Assembly: GCA_032433595.1 (NCBI GenBank)
Contig: JASWJB010000461.1
Coordinates: 1 to 26,400 of the forward strand
From: Conoideocrella luteorostrata
Lineage: Eukaryota; Ascomycota; Sordariomycetes; Hypocreales; Clavicipitaceae
DNA length: 26,400 bases
Direction: 5' to 3'
The first letter of the stretch is position 1, and each line of letters opens with the position of its first letter. This document shows positions 1-8,394 of this stretch, in pieces. The notes beneath the pieces are model-generated. The model was not told the origin of the DNA, made no database searches, and saw nothing but the letters and a program-made list of their open reading frames with translations. The position numbers and the translations under genes were made by a program.

Positions 1-339
1 GTAAATTCTCTACTAGTCTACCTCGACGTCAATGTCGCGCGGAATAGCCAGACTTATGGCAATGTCTATGTCTTTAAGGAAGACTCTTGGATTAACGCTT
101 ACTTTTTGATCGTTTTCTTTTTGTTTGATCCAATACGTACACAAAACACCACGTTGTGGCTCGCGAATCATGACTCATGCGGGGAGCCATCAGCACCAAA
201 CTAGATCCGACCTGTCACGATCAACACAAACAGCATTGTTCTCAACAGCAATTAGTCCTGTGTTCTCCTATAAAAAGAGAAACATGGCGCTTCGAGCCTT
301 TCCAACCCAACGTCTCACCTAAATACATATCTCCCCATC
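1..339 (+). promoter_or_regulatory. Upstream region of the AAC(3)-like gene with TATA box
   Basis: No gene is seen here. A good TATA box (TATAAAAAG) lies at 269-277, about 70 bases before the ATG at 340. That spacing fits a fungal core promoter with a transcription start near 300. The stretch between is rich in C and T near the start codon, as is common in fungal leaders. Open frames across this region (125-322, 177-629) run into the gene in other frames and look like chance. Confidence 0.5.
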
Positions 340-1131
340 ATGCAGCCCTCTGGCCCCCTCTGCACCCGCACCTCCCTCACCGGCTGTCTCCAGGCCCTCC
401 CCATCCGCGCCGGCGACACAATCCTCTTGCACAGCTCTCTCCGCAGAATAGGCTTCATCAACGGCGGCCCGGAAACTCTTGTCAGCTCTTTCCTAGATGT
501 CCTCACCCCGGCTGGCACATTCGTAGTTCCCACTCACACCGGGGACAACTCAGACCCAGCACATTGGTCATGCCCCCCAGTCCCGGAACCATGGTGGCAG
601 CCCATCCGGGACAGTATGCCCGTATATAACCCGCGGATCACTAGAACGAGAGGAATGGGAATCGTGCCGGAGACGGTGAGAACGTGGCCTGGCGCATTTA
701 GGAGCTCACATCCCCAAACGTCATTTAGTGCCATTGGCGGCAAAGCAGATGCAATTACTCGAAACCACGCTCTAGATAGCATGTTGGGGGAGGAGAGCCC
801 GTTGGCGAGATTAGAGGATGCAGATGCCAAGGTAATGCTTTTGGGGGTCGGATTTGATGTCTGCACGTGTTTTCATTTGGCAGAGTACAGGGCCAATCCG
901 GAGCATACGGATAACAGCTTTGCAGCATGGGTTGACGGAGAGCGGAAGTGGATGACGGTCAAGGATCTTGTTGTTAGAGATCATGACTTTCAGGAAATTG
1001 GAAGAGAGTTTGTCCAGGAACTGAGGTTGAGCAAGGGCAAGGTTGGAGCGGCGGACTGCTGGGTTTTTCCTCTGAAGGAAGCTGTCAAGTTTGCTGAGAA
1101 ATGGATGATGTTGCATCGAAAGAAGAGATGA
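340..1131 (+). CDS. AAC(3)-family aminoglycoside N-acetyltransferase-like protein
   Basis: This intronless gene encodes 263 residues and resembles the antibiotic N-acetyltransferase (AAC(3)) family. Those enzymes use acetyl-CoA to acetylate the 3-amino group of aminoglycosides. Visible family blocks are the N-terminal LLHSSLRRIG (residues 29-38), GTFVVPTHT (59-67), SSHPQTSFSAIGG (122-134), and the C-terminal LLGVGFDVCTCFHLAEY (167-183), whose HLAE is the usual active-site signature. The length matches the family (about 260-280 residues), so the protein appears complete. No signal peptide or membrane segment is seen, so it is probably cytosolic. The start is the first ATG after a TATA box at 269-277. 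Fungal members are known from genomes, but their natural substrate is generally unknown; it may be a secondary-metabolite amine rather than a drug. Family assignment is confident; substrate is not. Confidence 0.88.
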   Translation: MQPSGPLCTRTSLTGCLQALPIRAGDTILLHSSLRRIGFINGGPETLVSSFLDVLTPAGTFVVPTHTGDNSDPAHWSCPPVPEPWWQPIRDSMPVYNPRITRTRGMGIVPETVRTWPGAFRSSHPQTSFSAIGGKADAITRNHALDSMLGEESPLARLEDADAKVMLLGVGFDVCTCFHLAEYRANPEHTDNSFAAWVDGERKWMTVKDLVVRDHDFQEIGREFVQELRLSKGKVGAADCWVFPLKEAVKFAEKWMMLHRKKR

Positions 1132-2070
1132 AAGACGTACATGGGGACCTATCGGTCTATAATTCATATCGGTCAGAGCAACTGGAGTCTAAAGTCGTCC
1201 CAGTTCAGCTCCTCTACATGCTTTCAACCCCCGGCTTCTTTCCGAGCCCAGGCGACAAGCGTGAGCTGTATCTCCATCAAGGACGGCCATATATGGTTGG
1301 GACCAGGTCTCCTGAATATTTTCGCTGTGTATCTAATTGGTGCCTCTGCAGAAGTAGGCAAATAATTCTTGTCCGCTATAATTCGAAAAGTAAAACTTTT
1401 ACCAAGACTTCCTGTGTTGAGTCTGCCACCTACTGCTCCATAAGCCATAAGCCATAAAGATAAAATGTCACCTTACAGGACCAGAATAGAACTTCTCGTT
1501 ATAGCCGTTTCAATAAAAAATGCCGTGTTCCCCTCGGAGGTATCGAAGTAATATTCTGCGCTGATGGCCGCGCTTGGGTGGCAACCCCTGATCCGCCGGC
1601 GACGAGGCTGGAGGTACAGCGGCCAAGAAGCGGTCTCGAATTAGCACAGCTACAATAGTTCTGCGAGCACGAATTCGCCGCTGAAGAGATACAACGTTAG
1701 TCGTCCAAATGTGTTCAGCAGCTCAAAATCTGCTGATGCACTGTCAACAGGGCTTCATTGAAAGCGGCTTCCTGGTGTATGGAGAAAAATATGCTGGAAG
1801 TTTGATTTACTCTAGTTTAAGGCATGGTACCGTGAAACCCGTTCACTTGCTTTTCTTCAGCCTGTTTCCATAACCTTCAAATCCCCATGTCCAGCTTGGT
1901 AAACTACTAGGCACCTCGCCGTTACTTTATATCCCGTGATACTGTCATGTCTCATGTGTGGATCTTCTTGCGCCACAGACCCCCCCCTTTTTTTCAATAT
2001 TCCCTCGCAGACGTGCGTATTGCAGGCACATGTCGAAACAGGGCATTTTGTGAACAAAACGAGAATCTTC
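1132..2070. other. Intergenic region with a triplicated 7-base repeat and a possible decayed coding patch
   Basis: No gene can be supported. Small open frames here (for example 1101-1457) lack recognisable motifs. The 7-base unit CCATAAG occurs three times in a row at 1438-1458, the last copy ending in A. A GC-richer patch at about 1545-1820 reads like protein but is broken by several stops (see findings). A C-run followed by a T-run sits at about 1980-1995. The right end is the 3' side of the small secreted-protein gene. Confidence 0.4.
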
Positions 2071-2511
2071 TTATTCGTTGTCAACCTGGCCATCAATGGT
2101 AGAACTGATATCGTCATTGGATTCTACCTGATCACGCTTGGCCACCCCATGGTGCTTATGCGGGAGTTTACCGTGTCCCTTGTGATGATGATCGTGTCCA
2201 TTGTGATGCGGATGGTGCGCAGATCCGCCGGAATGGCCTTGCTGAGAAGTATTATACCCCTTAGATGAAGTACTCTCAGCCGGAGGGCTGGCGGCACCTT
2301 GTTCCTTCGAGGAACTACTTTCGGTAGAACTCTTACGGGGGGTAATTCTCATATGAATGTCTTTCGTTGTAGGACGAGAGGACTGGTCATCCCGGCGGAC
2401 CATATGGTGAACAGCCGGGTTGGATTTCACCACCGCTCCGTTCGTATTGACTGGCGCAGCAAGGCCAAGGACCGCGGCTAGAGCAATCATAGAAATCAAT
2501 GAATGGTGCAT
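2071..2511 (-). CDS. Small secreted His-rich protein with Kex2-type sites
   Basis: The 146-residue product was not recognised as a known family. It begins with a clear secretion signal (charged-poor start, hydrophobic core at residues 5-19, likely cleavage after the LA at 17-18). Two dibasic sites typical of Kex2 processing follow: RR at 39-40 (before DDQ) and KR at 125-126 (before DQVES). Between them is a Ser/Thr/Lys-rich linker and a segment at 93-121 that holds 13 histidines, a possible zinc, copper or nickel binder. There are no cysteines, so it is not a disulfide-stabilised effector. The gene has one exon. A TATA-like TATAAGTA lies at 2672-2679 on the minus strand, about 160 bases upstream. 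Role is unknown; a processed secreted peptide or metal-binding surface protein are both possible. Confidence 0.6.
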   Translation of the reverse strand: MHHSLISMIALAAVLGLAAPVNTNGAVVKSNPAVHHMVRRDDQSSRPTTKDIHMRITPRKSSTESSSSKEQGAASPPAESTSSKGYNTSQQGHSGGSAHHPHHNGHDHHHKGHGKLPHKHHGVAKRDQVESNDDISSTIDGQVDNE

Positions 2512-4316
2512 CGTGGCAGACGCAATGTAATAGTTTTCTGAAAATTATAGGTGATGGCTTTGAAAGCGTAGTAAAAGATATCTTTATCAAAGTTGGGAGC
2601 TGAGGTGGGGTGGAATTTGAAGCTGATGGTAGATGAACAATATTGGCCTAGGATGATTAGAATCTCCTCCATACTTATACTTGAAGAGATCAATTATTAT
2701 CTGGCGGCACTCAGCCAACGTCATGATATGAATTGGTTCGACGTTGGGTTACGACTCTGGCAGTTTGAGAAGGCGTCCTGTCCTGTGTTTGTTTCAATAT
2801 GATCTAGCATAAACTCAAGCATCGATAGATGAATCTGTTTGGATTCATAGCAGTTGTTTGGTGCACCTGGCCTTGAGTCATGGGACTGGGTGGAACGACA
2901 TCTTGGCCAAGTGCGGGAGCGGCCGGGCATCAGCAGCATTTAATCGGAGACGGTACATACATTCTCCAAGACGGAAATTCGAACCTAGTTGTGACTGGAA
3001 AGTTAATCTGGGGATACGATCTGAATTTGTTTCGAGGCGTGTCCACTTGATAGTCTAGTTTAAGGACGTTGCATGATAACCCAATATGAAACTGCCTGAG
3101 AGTGTAACCCATTTTTCTATGATAAAATTTACGTATAAGAAGGCATCTAGAATCTCGCGAATTAGGTAAAATAACCAAGATCAATTCCCAACCCATGCGC
3201 GCGGACAAATCTATAGCTGCTCTGGTGAGGCAGCATTTTCCTTGCCCCAGAGTGCCGTGCCTTCATAGCATGACACTGCGAGACAAGTACACATTACCTC
3301 GTTGCTGTCAATCCCCGTTAACAGAAAAGCACAATATGCACCTGATTGGACAGATAAAGTAAGTACAGTGTGCGCGAGACGTATGCACCGGACCGGGGGT
3401 TTGTGGTTCACCGCACAGTATTCATGCACTCTCCTGATCAGGTCGGCATCTTGCTGCCGACTCTATTTGTTTTAATACAAATCCCTGGATTCTCAGAGTT
3501 CTCTACTCTGATTTATCCCAGCTATTGTTTCACATAATTGCGCACTTGAAGGATTTCCCGGTGGCTACCTAATTACACTCTTGTGGCATGTTTCCATCCT
3601 CGGGATTTTGCTGGGGTGGATGTATGACTTCGGCAGATTATATAGACACTATGCACGAGTATCAATTGAGCTAGTGGTTATGTTAAAAGTAGTGTCGCCA
3701 GAGACCACGTCTTATCCCCCATGTGTTCTGTGTGAATATTTACCGTGTGCCACGCTTGAAACTTCTGACGAGAGCAGTAGTTGTACACTCTGCTCAGCGG
3801 TAGAAGTGAAATATCCCAACACTCATATGCATGTACGTTTGACAGACTTTAATGATGTTTGTTTGTCAAATCGTAAAGTCAGTCAATATACTCCGACATG
3901 GTATAGCCGGCGTCTCTTGTAATCCTTTATCAGTAATTGTTGAATCCACGATAACCGTGTATGATATGTCGACCCAAAGCACAACTACAATACACGTATA
4001 CTGGTGCCTGGTACACAACCAGCGACGCAGCTTCGATTCAATAGTGGAATTAGTTAAGGAACCAATTTACCTTGCAATACCCTCGTAGATACTGAGACCA
4101 AATGGCTGAGCGACTCAGCAGTTCCATCTAAGGTCCTCTGTCACGGAGAGCCTCCATGGTCCGTGGATAATTCTGGGGGAAATCCCTGGCTCCCCGAATT
4201 AGTGGCTCAACTTATCAAGTAGAAAATTATCTGTAGGAAGAGGTCTAATTCCTCGTCAATTAGCTAGAACGCGAGGACAACTTCACTGAATCAGATGATC
4301 ATGGCTGCTCACATTG

Positions 4317-4324
4317 TGACGTCA
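4317..4324. promoter_or_regulatory. CRE-type palindrome TGACGTCA
   Basis: This is a perfect 8-base cAMP-response-element palindrome, the consensus site for ATF/CREB bZIP factors (Atf1-type in fungi). It lies about 75 bases before a TATA-like TATATATG at 4397-4404, an arrangement that looks like a promoter pointing right. No intact gene follows within 1 kb, so the site may be chance, a relic, or part of a non-coding or lost gene. Confidence 0.3.
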
Positions 4325-5634
4325 TCAAAATGCAACGGTCCTTTCAACGGAACAAAATCGCAATTGAAGATTAAAGGGGAGACTTGATTCCTGGCTTATA
4401 TATGCGGGCTAGAACCCCTCTTATAGCTAATTTACTCGCCTCCGACCAAATTCGTCCGAGAACACATCATCCCGTCATCTTGTGAGGGATCATTTCCGCC
4501 TGCGCAATGGAAACCACATTCAAAAAGCTAAATGCTTCTTTGTCAAAGCACTAATTAAGACAGTCTAGCATGCCTCTTGGATAAGTTCTTCATTTGGTCC
4601 TCCTAGGGCTGTTGAAATAACTTTAGATACGAAGTGCTAAATGTGGTATGGAGTCTGCTTCAGCTACTGTACCCTACAGTCTGCCATTCAGTATCTTCAT
4701 TAATATGACATACGAAGTCATCATTCTTGAGAGAAGCAGCATGTCGGATGCGACTATTATGCTATTTGCGCTAACTTGACAGAAGTCTTGAAGAACTCAG
4801 ACATACATCTGATAGTCCAGATCGGGCCAGGGACACAAAATGCTTTTCAAGTAGTTGAACATCCATTCGTAGACTCGGTTTATTAATCTGGAAGCGCAAA
4901 TTCCCGAGTACCGACTGGCATTTGAGCTGGACTCGTTCAAAATTGCCGTCGTATGGACGCAAGGCGGAGATTGCGAGCCTCACATTCGCCGTACTTCTCG
5001 ATACAGCCAATTCGTGCCAGGTGCACGGTGGAATAAGGACCCAAAATGGGTATGCCTCGACGTTTTTATCTTCACTTAACTGTCGTAAAGCAAGCATATG
5101 CACGTATTTTGGCGCTTAGCCGTGATAATCCATTGGTCAATCTACCCCACGAAACTCTGGTGCGACTGGGGTTGATCTGGGGAAACTTAATCGGGCACCT
5201 ACCGCAAAAATGCGCCCAGTTATGTCAATACCGGGACATCCCACCATGTTTGAGCACTCTGTGTCTTTTTCCCTTTAGAATTCATCATAATGTAGAGATC
5301 AGAATATCTTGGCACCGGCGGTTTGTTGAGAAAGTACTATACCTAGCTCGTTTCCGGTTGTACAAACTGATACGCCAACGATATTGTTGCATGATCTACT
5401 AGCGCCATGATCTGAAGCCCGTCGAACGAGCATCATCTAGACTGAGTCTCGCCATCGCTTTTTCAGGTTTTTAAGAACGGTTGATATGGGGGTGTCACTG
5501 CTAGAGTGTTTCAAGACCAGCTTTCAGCGATGTAGGTGTCAAATTGTGCGTTTATAGGAGATCTAATACAGAGGATCGACGTGTTCCCTCATGCGTTAAT
5601 ACCTCAATATGAGTTTCTATGAAGGCGGGCGATT

Positions 5635-5642
5635 TATATATT
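5635..5642 (+). promoter_or_regulatory. TATA box of the aspartic protease gene
   Basis: The sequence TTATATAT sits in an A/T-only patch about 115 bases before the protease ATG at 5755. The spacing and the lack of another TATA-like patch nearer the start support the role. Activity is inferred only. Confidence 0.4.
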
Positions 5643-5754
5643 GTGGATGGTGTAATCCATTCCACTCGGTTTGCTGTACTGTTTTTTACTTGCTTAATAC
5701 TTTGTGAAGAATAATCTATCCGCATACTTTATACTCCTGGGGTCCTTAATAATT

Positions 5755-7512
5755 ATGAAGGCTACTTATTTAATGTTACGGGTTTCCGGCCCGCTGCTAA
5801 TTCTCAGCGGGCAAGTCACTGCCCAAGCAGCGGCGAACCTGGAGGTCAGCCAGATCAAAAAAGTCACCGATGCCACCCAGGGTGGTTTCCGCCCTTTCAT
5901 GGAGTTCTCTGTGGCCGGCCAAGTCATGATGGGTTTGCTTGATACTGGAAGCAGTGACTTGACGGTTCCTAGAACAGGCAGCGCGTTCTGTAAGAGCGCT
6001 GGGCAACAATGTGACGGGACGACCACGGGCTTCAAGACCGGGTCATTTGACCCCGGCAACACGGGAAATTTGGCCAAAGACTTAAATGTTCCTCTTAAAG
6101 CTACTTTCACCGGTGGAGCCGGATTCACGGGCAGATTCATTGAGGCTCTTCTCCAGGTGGTTCCTAATGGAATATCCGTGCCTGTGCAGATGGGTCTTGT
6201 TGAGGGAGGCGGCGTGCCTGCCGGCGAAGTCAGCTTTCCGGTTATTGGAGTTGGTCCTGTTCAGGGCGAATCCACAAAGAAGAATTATCCCAACATACCC
6301 GCTCGCTTCAAGCAAGAGAACAGTACGAAGGTCAATGCATTTGGGCTCTACCTCGGCGACTTCCGTAAGTACATGCAAATTTTTGCCCGTCTTGCCCTTT
6401 TCTTGCTCTTTCAATCTCTACCTCGAATGTCTCACTTCATGTCCAGGCCGCAATTGGGGTTGACAACTTGCTTAGGATCTCCCGACAACGGAACTCTTAT
6501 CTGGGGTGGGTTTGACGCCGCCAAAATCGAGGGCGAGCTCAAAGCAGCACCGCTATTGAGGACACAAGACAATGCCCTACCGTCATACGTGGTTGACTTC
6601 AGCTCAGTGCGGCTGCAGTCAGCAAAGGCCTCCCAATCTGCACAAGGACAAGGACGCACTACTGGACGGACTAAGGCTCTATTCGAAGCGGACGATAGTC
6701 TGCCATGGTCAGGACAGTTTCGGCAACGCACTTCAAGTTCGACAGGCCGAAGTAGAGTTCGAGCTGGATCATACGAACATTTGCGACTGAGAGTTTCGAA
6801 GCGAGACATCTTGCGCCGACAGAGAGACGGCAACCTCTTGACCAATGATGCACCGCCTGTGGCTTTACTCGATACTGGAGCGCCTTCCCTCGTCCTACCT
6901 TTGCGGACCATAGAGTCGTTGGGCAAAAGCTTGGGAGGACGGCCGGGTCCTCAGGGCGAGTTTCTTGTGGATTGTGCTCGCGTGAGCGGCATGGAGCTCG
7001 TCTTTGGCATGAACAAGGATGCGATCCAAGTGAGAGTGCCTCTTGATTCCATCATGGCTGCACCGGAGAAGGGTCGTGGCCCGAGTGGCGGACCCGGTAA
7101 CGATAACTCACAGCGCGGAGACGCCCAAAGCTTTGGTGGCAATACAAAGGGCTCTTACAGGAACAACAATGGAGGCAACGATCGTGGTGGTAACGATGGG
7201 GCGGGCAATGATCGCGGTGGTAACGATGGGGCGGGCAATGATCGCGGAGGCAATAATCGCGGAGCAAATGATCGTGCAGGCAACGGCCGCGCCGGCAACG
7301 GCGGAACCCTAGGCACTGGTGGCTCTGGTAATACTTGCAAACTTGAGCTTGATCCCGTCGAAGGCGACAGCCCACCCGTTCTCGGGGCGCCAGCGATGCA
7401 GCACATGTATATTGTTTTCGACAATGACTCCGAGGTTCTGATGATAGCCCAGGCCAGACCGAACGAGGCCAGGTCTGATGTGCGGCCGTACGTTCCCTCG
7501 GGTAGAAAGTAA
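5755..7512 (+). CDS. Secreted pepsin-like (A1) aspartic protease with Gly/Asn-rich insert
   Basis: The gene model is exon 5755-6364, intron 6365-6475 (GTAAGT...TTAG, 111 bp), exon 6476-7512, giving 548 residues. The more upstream acceptor at 6446 gives a frameshift and stop; the chosen one restores the family sequence YLGDFRSPDNGTLIWGG. A signal peptide covers about residues 1-25. Both catalytic motifs are present: DTGSSD (Asp63) in the N lobe and DTGAPS (Asp336) in the C lobe. Cys pairs at 79/86 and in the C lobe (VDCAR, NTCKL) match the usual disulfides. The C-terminal strand VLGAPAMQHMYIVFD is also typical. The enzyme should act outside the cell or at the wall like yapsins and secreted aspartyl proteases. 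Oddities are Thr70 where Trp is usual after DTGSSDL, Phe118 where the flap Tyr is usual, an Arg/Ser-rich stretch at about 252-325, and a Gly/Asn/Asp/Arg repeat at about 406-485. No GPI tail is evident. Confidence 0.85.
   Translation: MKATYLMLRVSGPLLILSGQVTAQAAANLEVSQIKKVTDATQGGFRPFMEFSVAGQVMMGLLDTGSSDLTVPRTGSAFCKSAGQQCDGTTTGFKTGSFDPGNTGNLAKDLNVPLKATFTGGAGFTGRFIEALLQVVPNGISVPVQMGLVEGGGVPAGEVSFPVIGVGPVQGESTKKNYPNIPARFKQENSTKVNAFGLYLGDFRKYMQIFARLALFLLFQSLPRMSHFMSRPQLGLTTCLGSPDNGTLIWGGFDAAKIEGELKAAPLLRTQDNALPSYVVDFSSVRLQSAKASQSAQGQGRTTGRTKALFEADDSLPWSGQFRQRTSSSTGRSRVRAGSYEHLRLRVSKRDILRRQRDGNLLTNDAPPVALLDTGAPSLVLPLRTIESLGKSLGGRPGPQGEFLVDCARVSGMELVFGMNKDAIQVRVPLDSIMAAPEKGRGPSGGPGNDNSQRGDAQSFGGNTKGSYRNNNGGNDRGGNDGAGNDRGGNDGAGNDRGGNNRGANDRAGNGRAGNGGTLGTGGSGNTCKLELDPVEGDSPPVLGAPAMQHMYIVFDNDSEVLMIAQARPNEARSDVRPYVPSGRK
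7162..7310 (+). repeat. In-frame Gly/Asn/Asp/Arg repeat region in the protease gene
   Basis: The region encodes GGND, RGGN, DGAGN and similar units. Within it a 30-base unit encoding DRGGNDGAGN occurs twice almost identically (about 7189-7248), followed by decayed copies that read RGGNNRGANDRAGNGRAGN. The repeat keeps the reading frame and lies before the last catalytic-domain strand, so it is an insert inside the C lobe and not a tail. Such units expand and contract by slippage or unequal exchange. Confidence 0.75.
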
Positions 7513-8394
7513 CTCCGGCCTGCTGCTGTGCAGTTATCCAGGACATTTCAAGTCCCGAGGCGACGTGCCATATTCAGCATGCCCTCAAGAGAGAAAGACC
7601 ATCAAAATCCCCAATACCGGGAGTTTGGACGTCCCATTGTCGGCTGGTCAGCGCACTCATCAGACACATGAGGCAGCTGCGAGTGGACGACGTTAGCTGG
7701 CCTGCCAGTCAGCTGCCAGTCAGCTGCCTCGTCCCCAGCAAATCTGCCATGCTGCACCCGACTTGCCCGCCCTGCCATATAATGAAACTGGAGAGCAACA
7801 AAAACGACACACGACCTAGCACACTACTGTATGATTGACATGGGCCGATCAACACCGACTGACTGACTGACTGACCGGACGACGACGCTAGCTTGTGTGG
7901 AAAGCCGCCCTGGCAAACCAGCCAAGAAGCTCTTCAGTGCCAGTGTATGGCGGCGCTTGCGCACATCATATCCATCCCATCCCATCCATGACTTCAGATG
8001 CTGCCCTGCATGCAAGGCGACGCACTAAGAAAATGCCAAGCGAAGTTGGGAAGGGAAGGGTCGGGAAGGGTCGAAAAGTGGTGTGTGGGTGGTGTCTTGT
8101 CTGTGCCATCTGTTGGAACGACCAATCTGATTCAATCGCATGTCTGAGTCTCCCTTTCGGTCGCCCATTTCACGAACGAACTACGGAGTGCGGAGTGACC
8201 ACTCCGCCTGCGCACTCGCATCAAGTGATTCCATCTGGGCCTACAGTCTGCCTCTGCATTTAATTTGAATACATGGCCTAGCTGGTCCTTTGGCCAAACT
8301 TTCCAAGATCTCTCTCTCTCCCTTTTCAACGATTTTGCTCTGCCTTTCCCAGTTTGCTCCCGGACCTTGATTGTCGCTCCTTTCATATTCCATC
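7513..8394. promoter_or_regulatory. Intergenic region upstream of the glycosyltransferase with short tandem repeats
   Basis: No gene is seen in these 882 bases. Short repeats are present: CTGCCAGTCAG about 2.5 times at 7702-7728, GACT four times plus GAC at 7857-7875, CCATC/CCCATC units near 7970-7988, and a GGGAAGGGTC-like unit twice near 8049-8071. An inverted repeat at 8190-8207 is listed separately. The last 100 bases are T/C-rich, as in a fungal core promoter and leader. Confidence 0.45.
8190..8207. promoter_or_regulatory. Inverted repeat of the CGG-N10-CCG type
   Basis: The sequence GCGGAGTGACCACTCCGC is an 8-base perfect inverted repeat around a 2-base centre. It contains CGG-N10-CCG, the form recognised by dimeric Zn(II)2Cys6 regulators such as Put3. 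A further direct copy of CGGAGTG lies immediately upstream (8184-8190). It is about 190 bases before the glycosyltransferase ATG, so it is a plausible operator for that gene. Binding is inferred. Confidence 0.4.

Larger units (their letters stand above)
2512..5754. other. 3.2-kb gene-poor intergenic region, somewhat AT-rich
   Basis: I see no complete gene. Open frames at 3581-3922, 4771-5103 (-) and 5046-5402 have no family motifs and mostly lack a proper ATG. Items worth noting inside are a 56-codon frame at 2880-3050 with a weak lectin-like look, a TGACGTCA palindrome at 4317-4324 followed by TATATATG at 4397-4404, and two adjoining open frames at 4773-4884 and 4888-5079 that might be one broken gene. 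The base composition looks lower in G+C than the flanking genes by eye. The last 120 bases are the protease promoter. Confidence 0.4.

Noticed and set aside
3581..3922. Plus-strand open frame of 113 codons with several Cys
   Set aside because: It begins with TTG, has no convincing signal peptide or family motif and lies in low-information intergenic DNA.
4771..5103. Minus-strand open frame of 110 codons
   Set aside because: No recognisable motif; equally long frames exist on the plus strand in the same region.
6365..6446. An 82-bp version of the protease intron ending at CCAG
   Set aside because: It shifts the frame and meets a stop within five codons; the 111-bp intron restores the family sequence.
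6432..6926. Minus-strand open frame of 164 codons
   Set aside because: It lies opposite exon 2 of the aspartic protease and shows no motif of its own.
7052..7546. Minus-strand open frame of 164 codons rich in Arg, His and Cys
   Set aside because: It is the shadow of the Gly/Asn repeat of the protease gene; no family content and no promoter.
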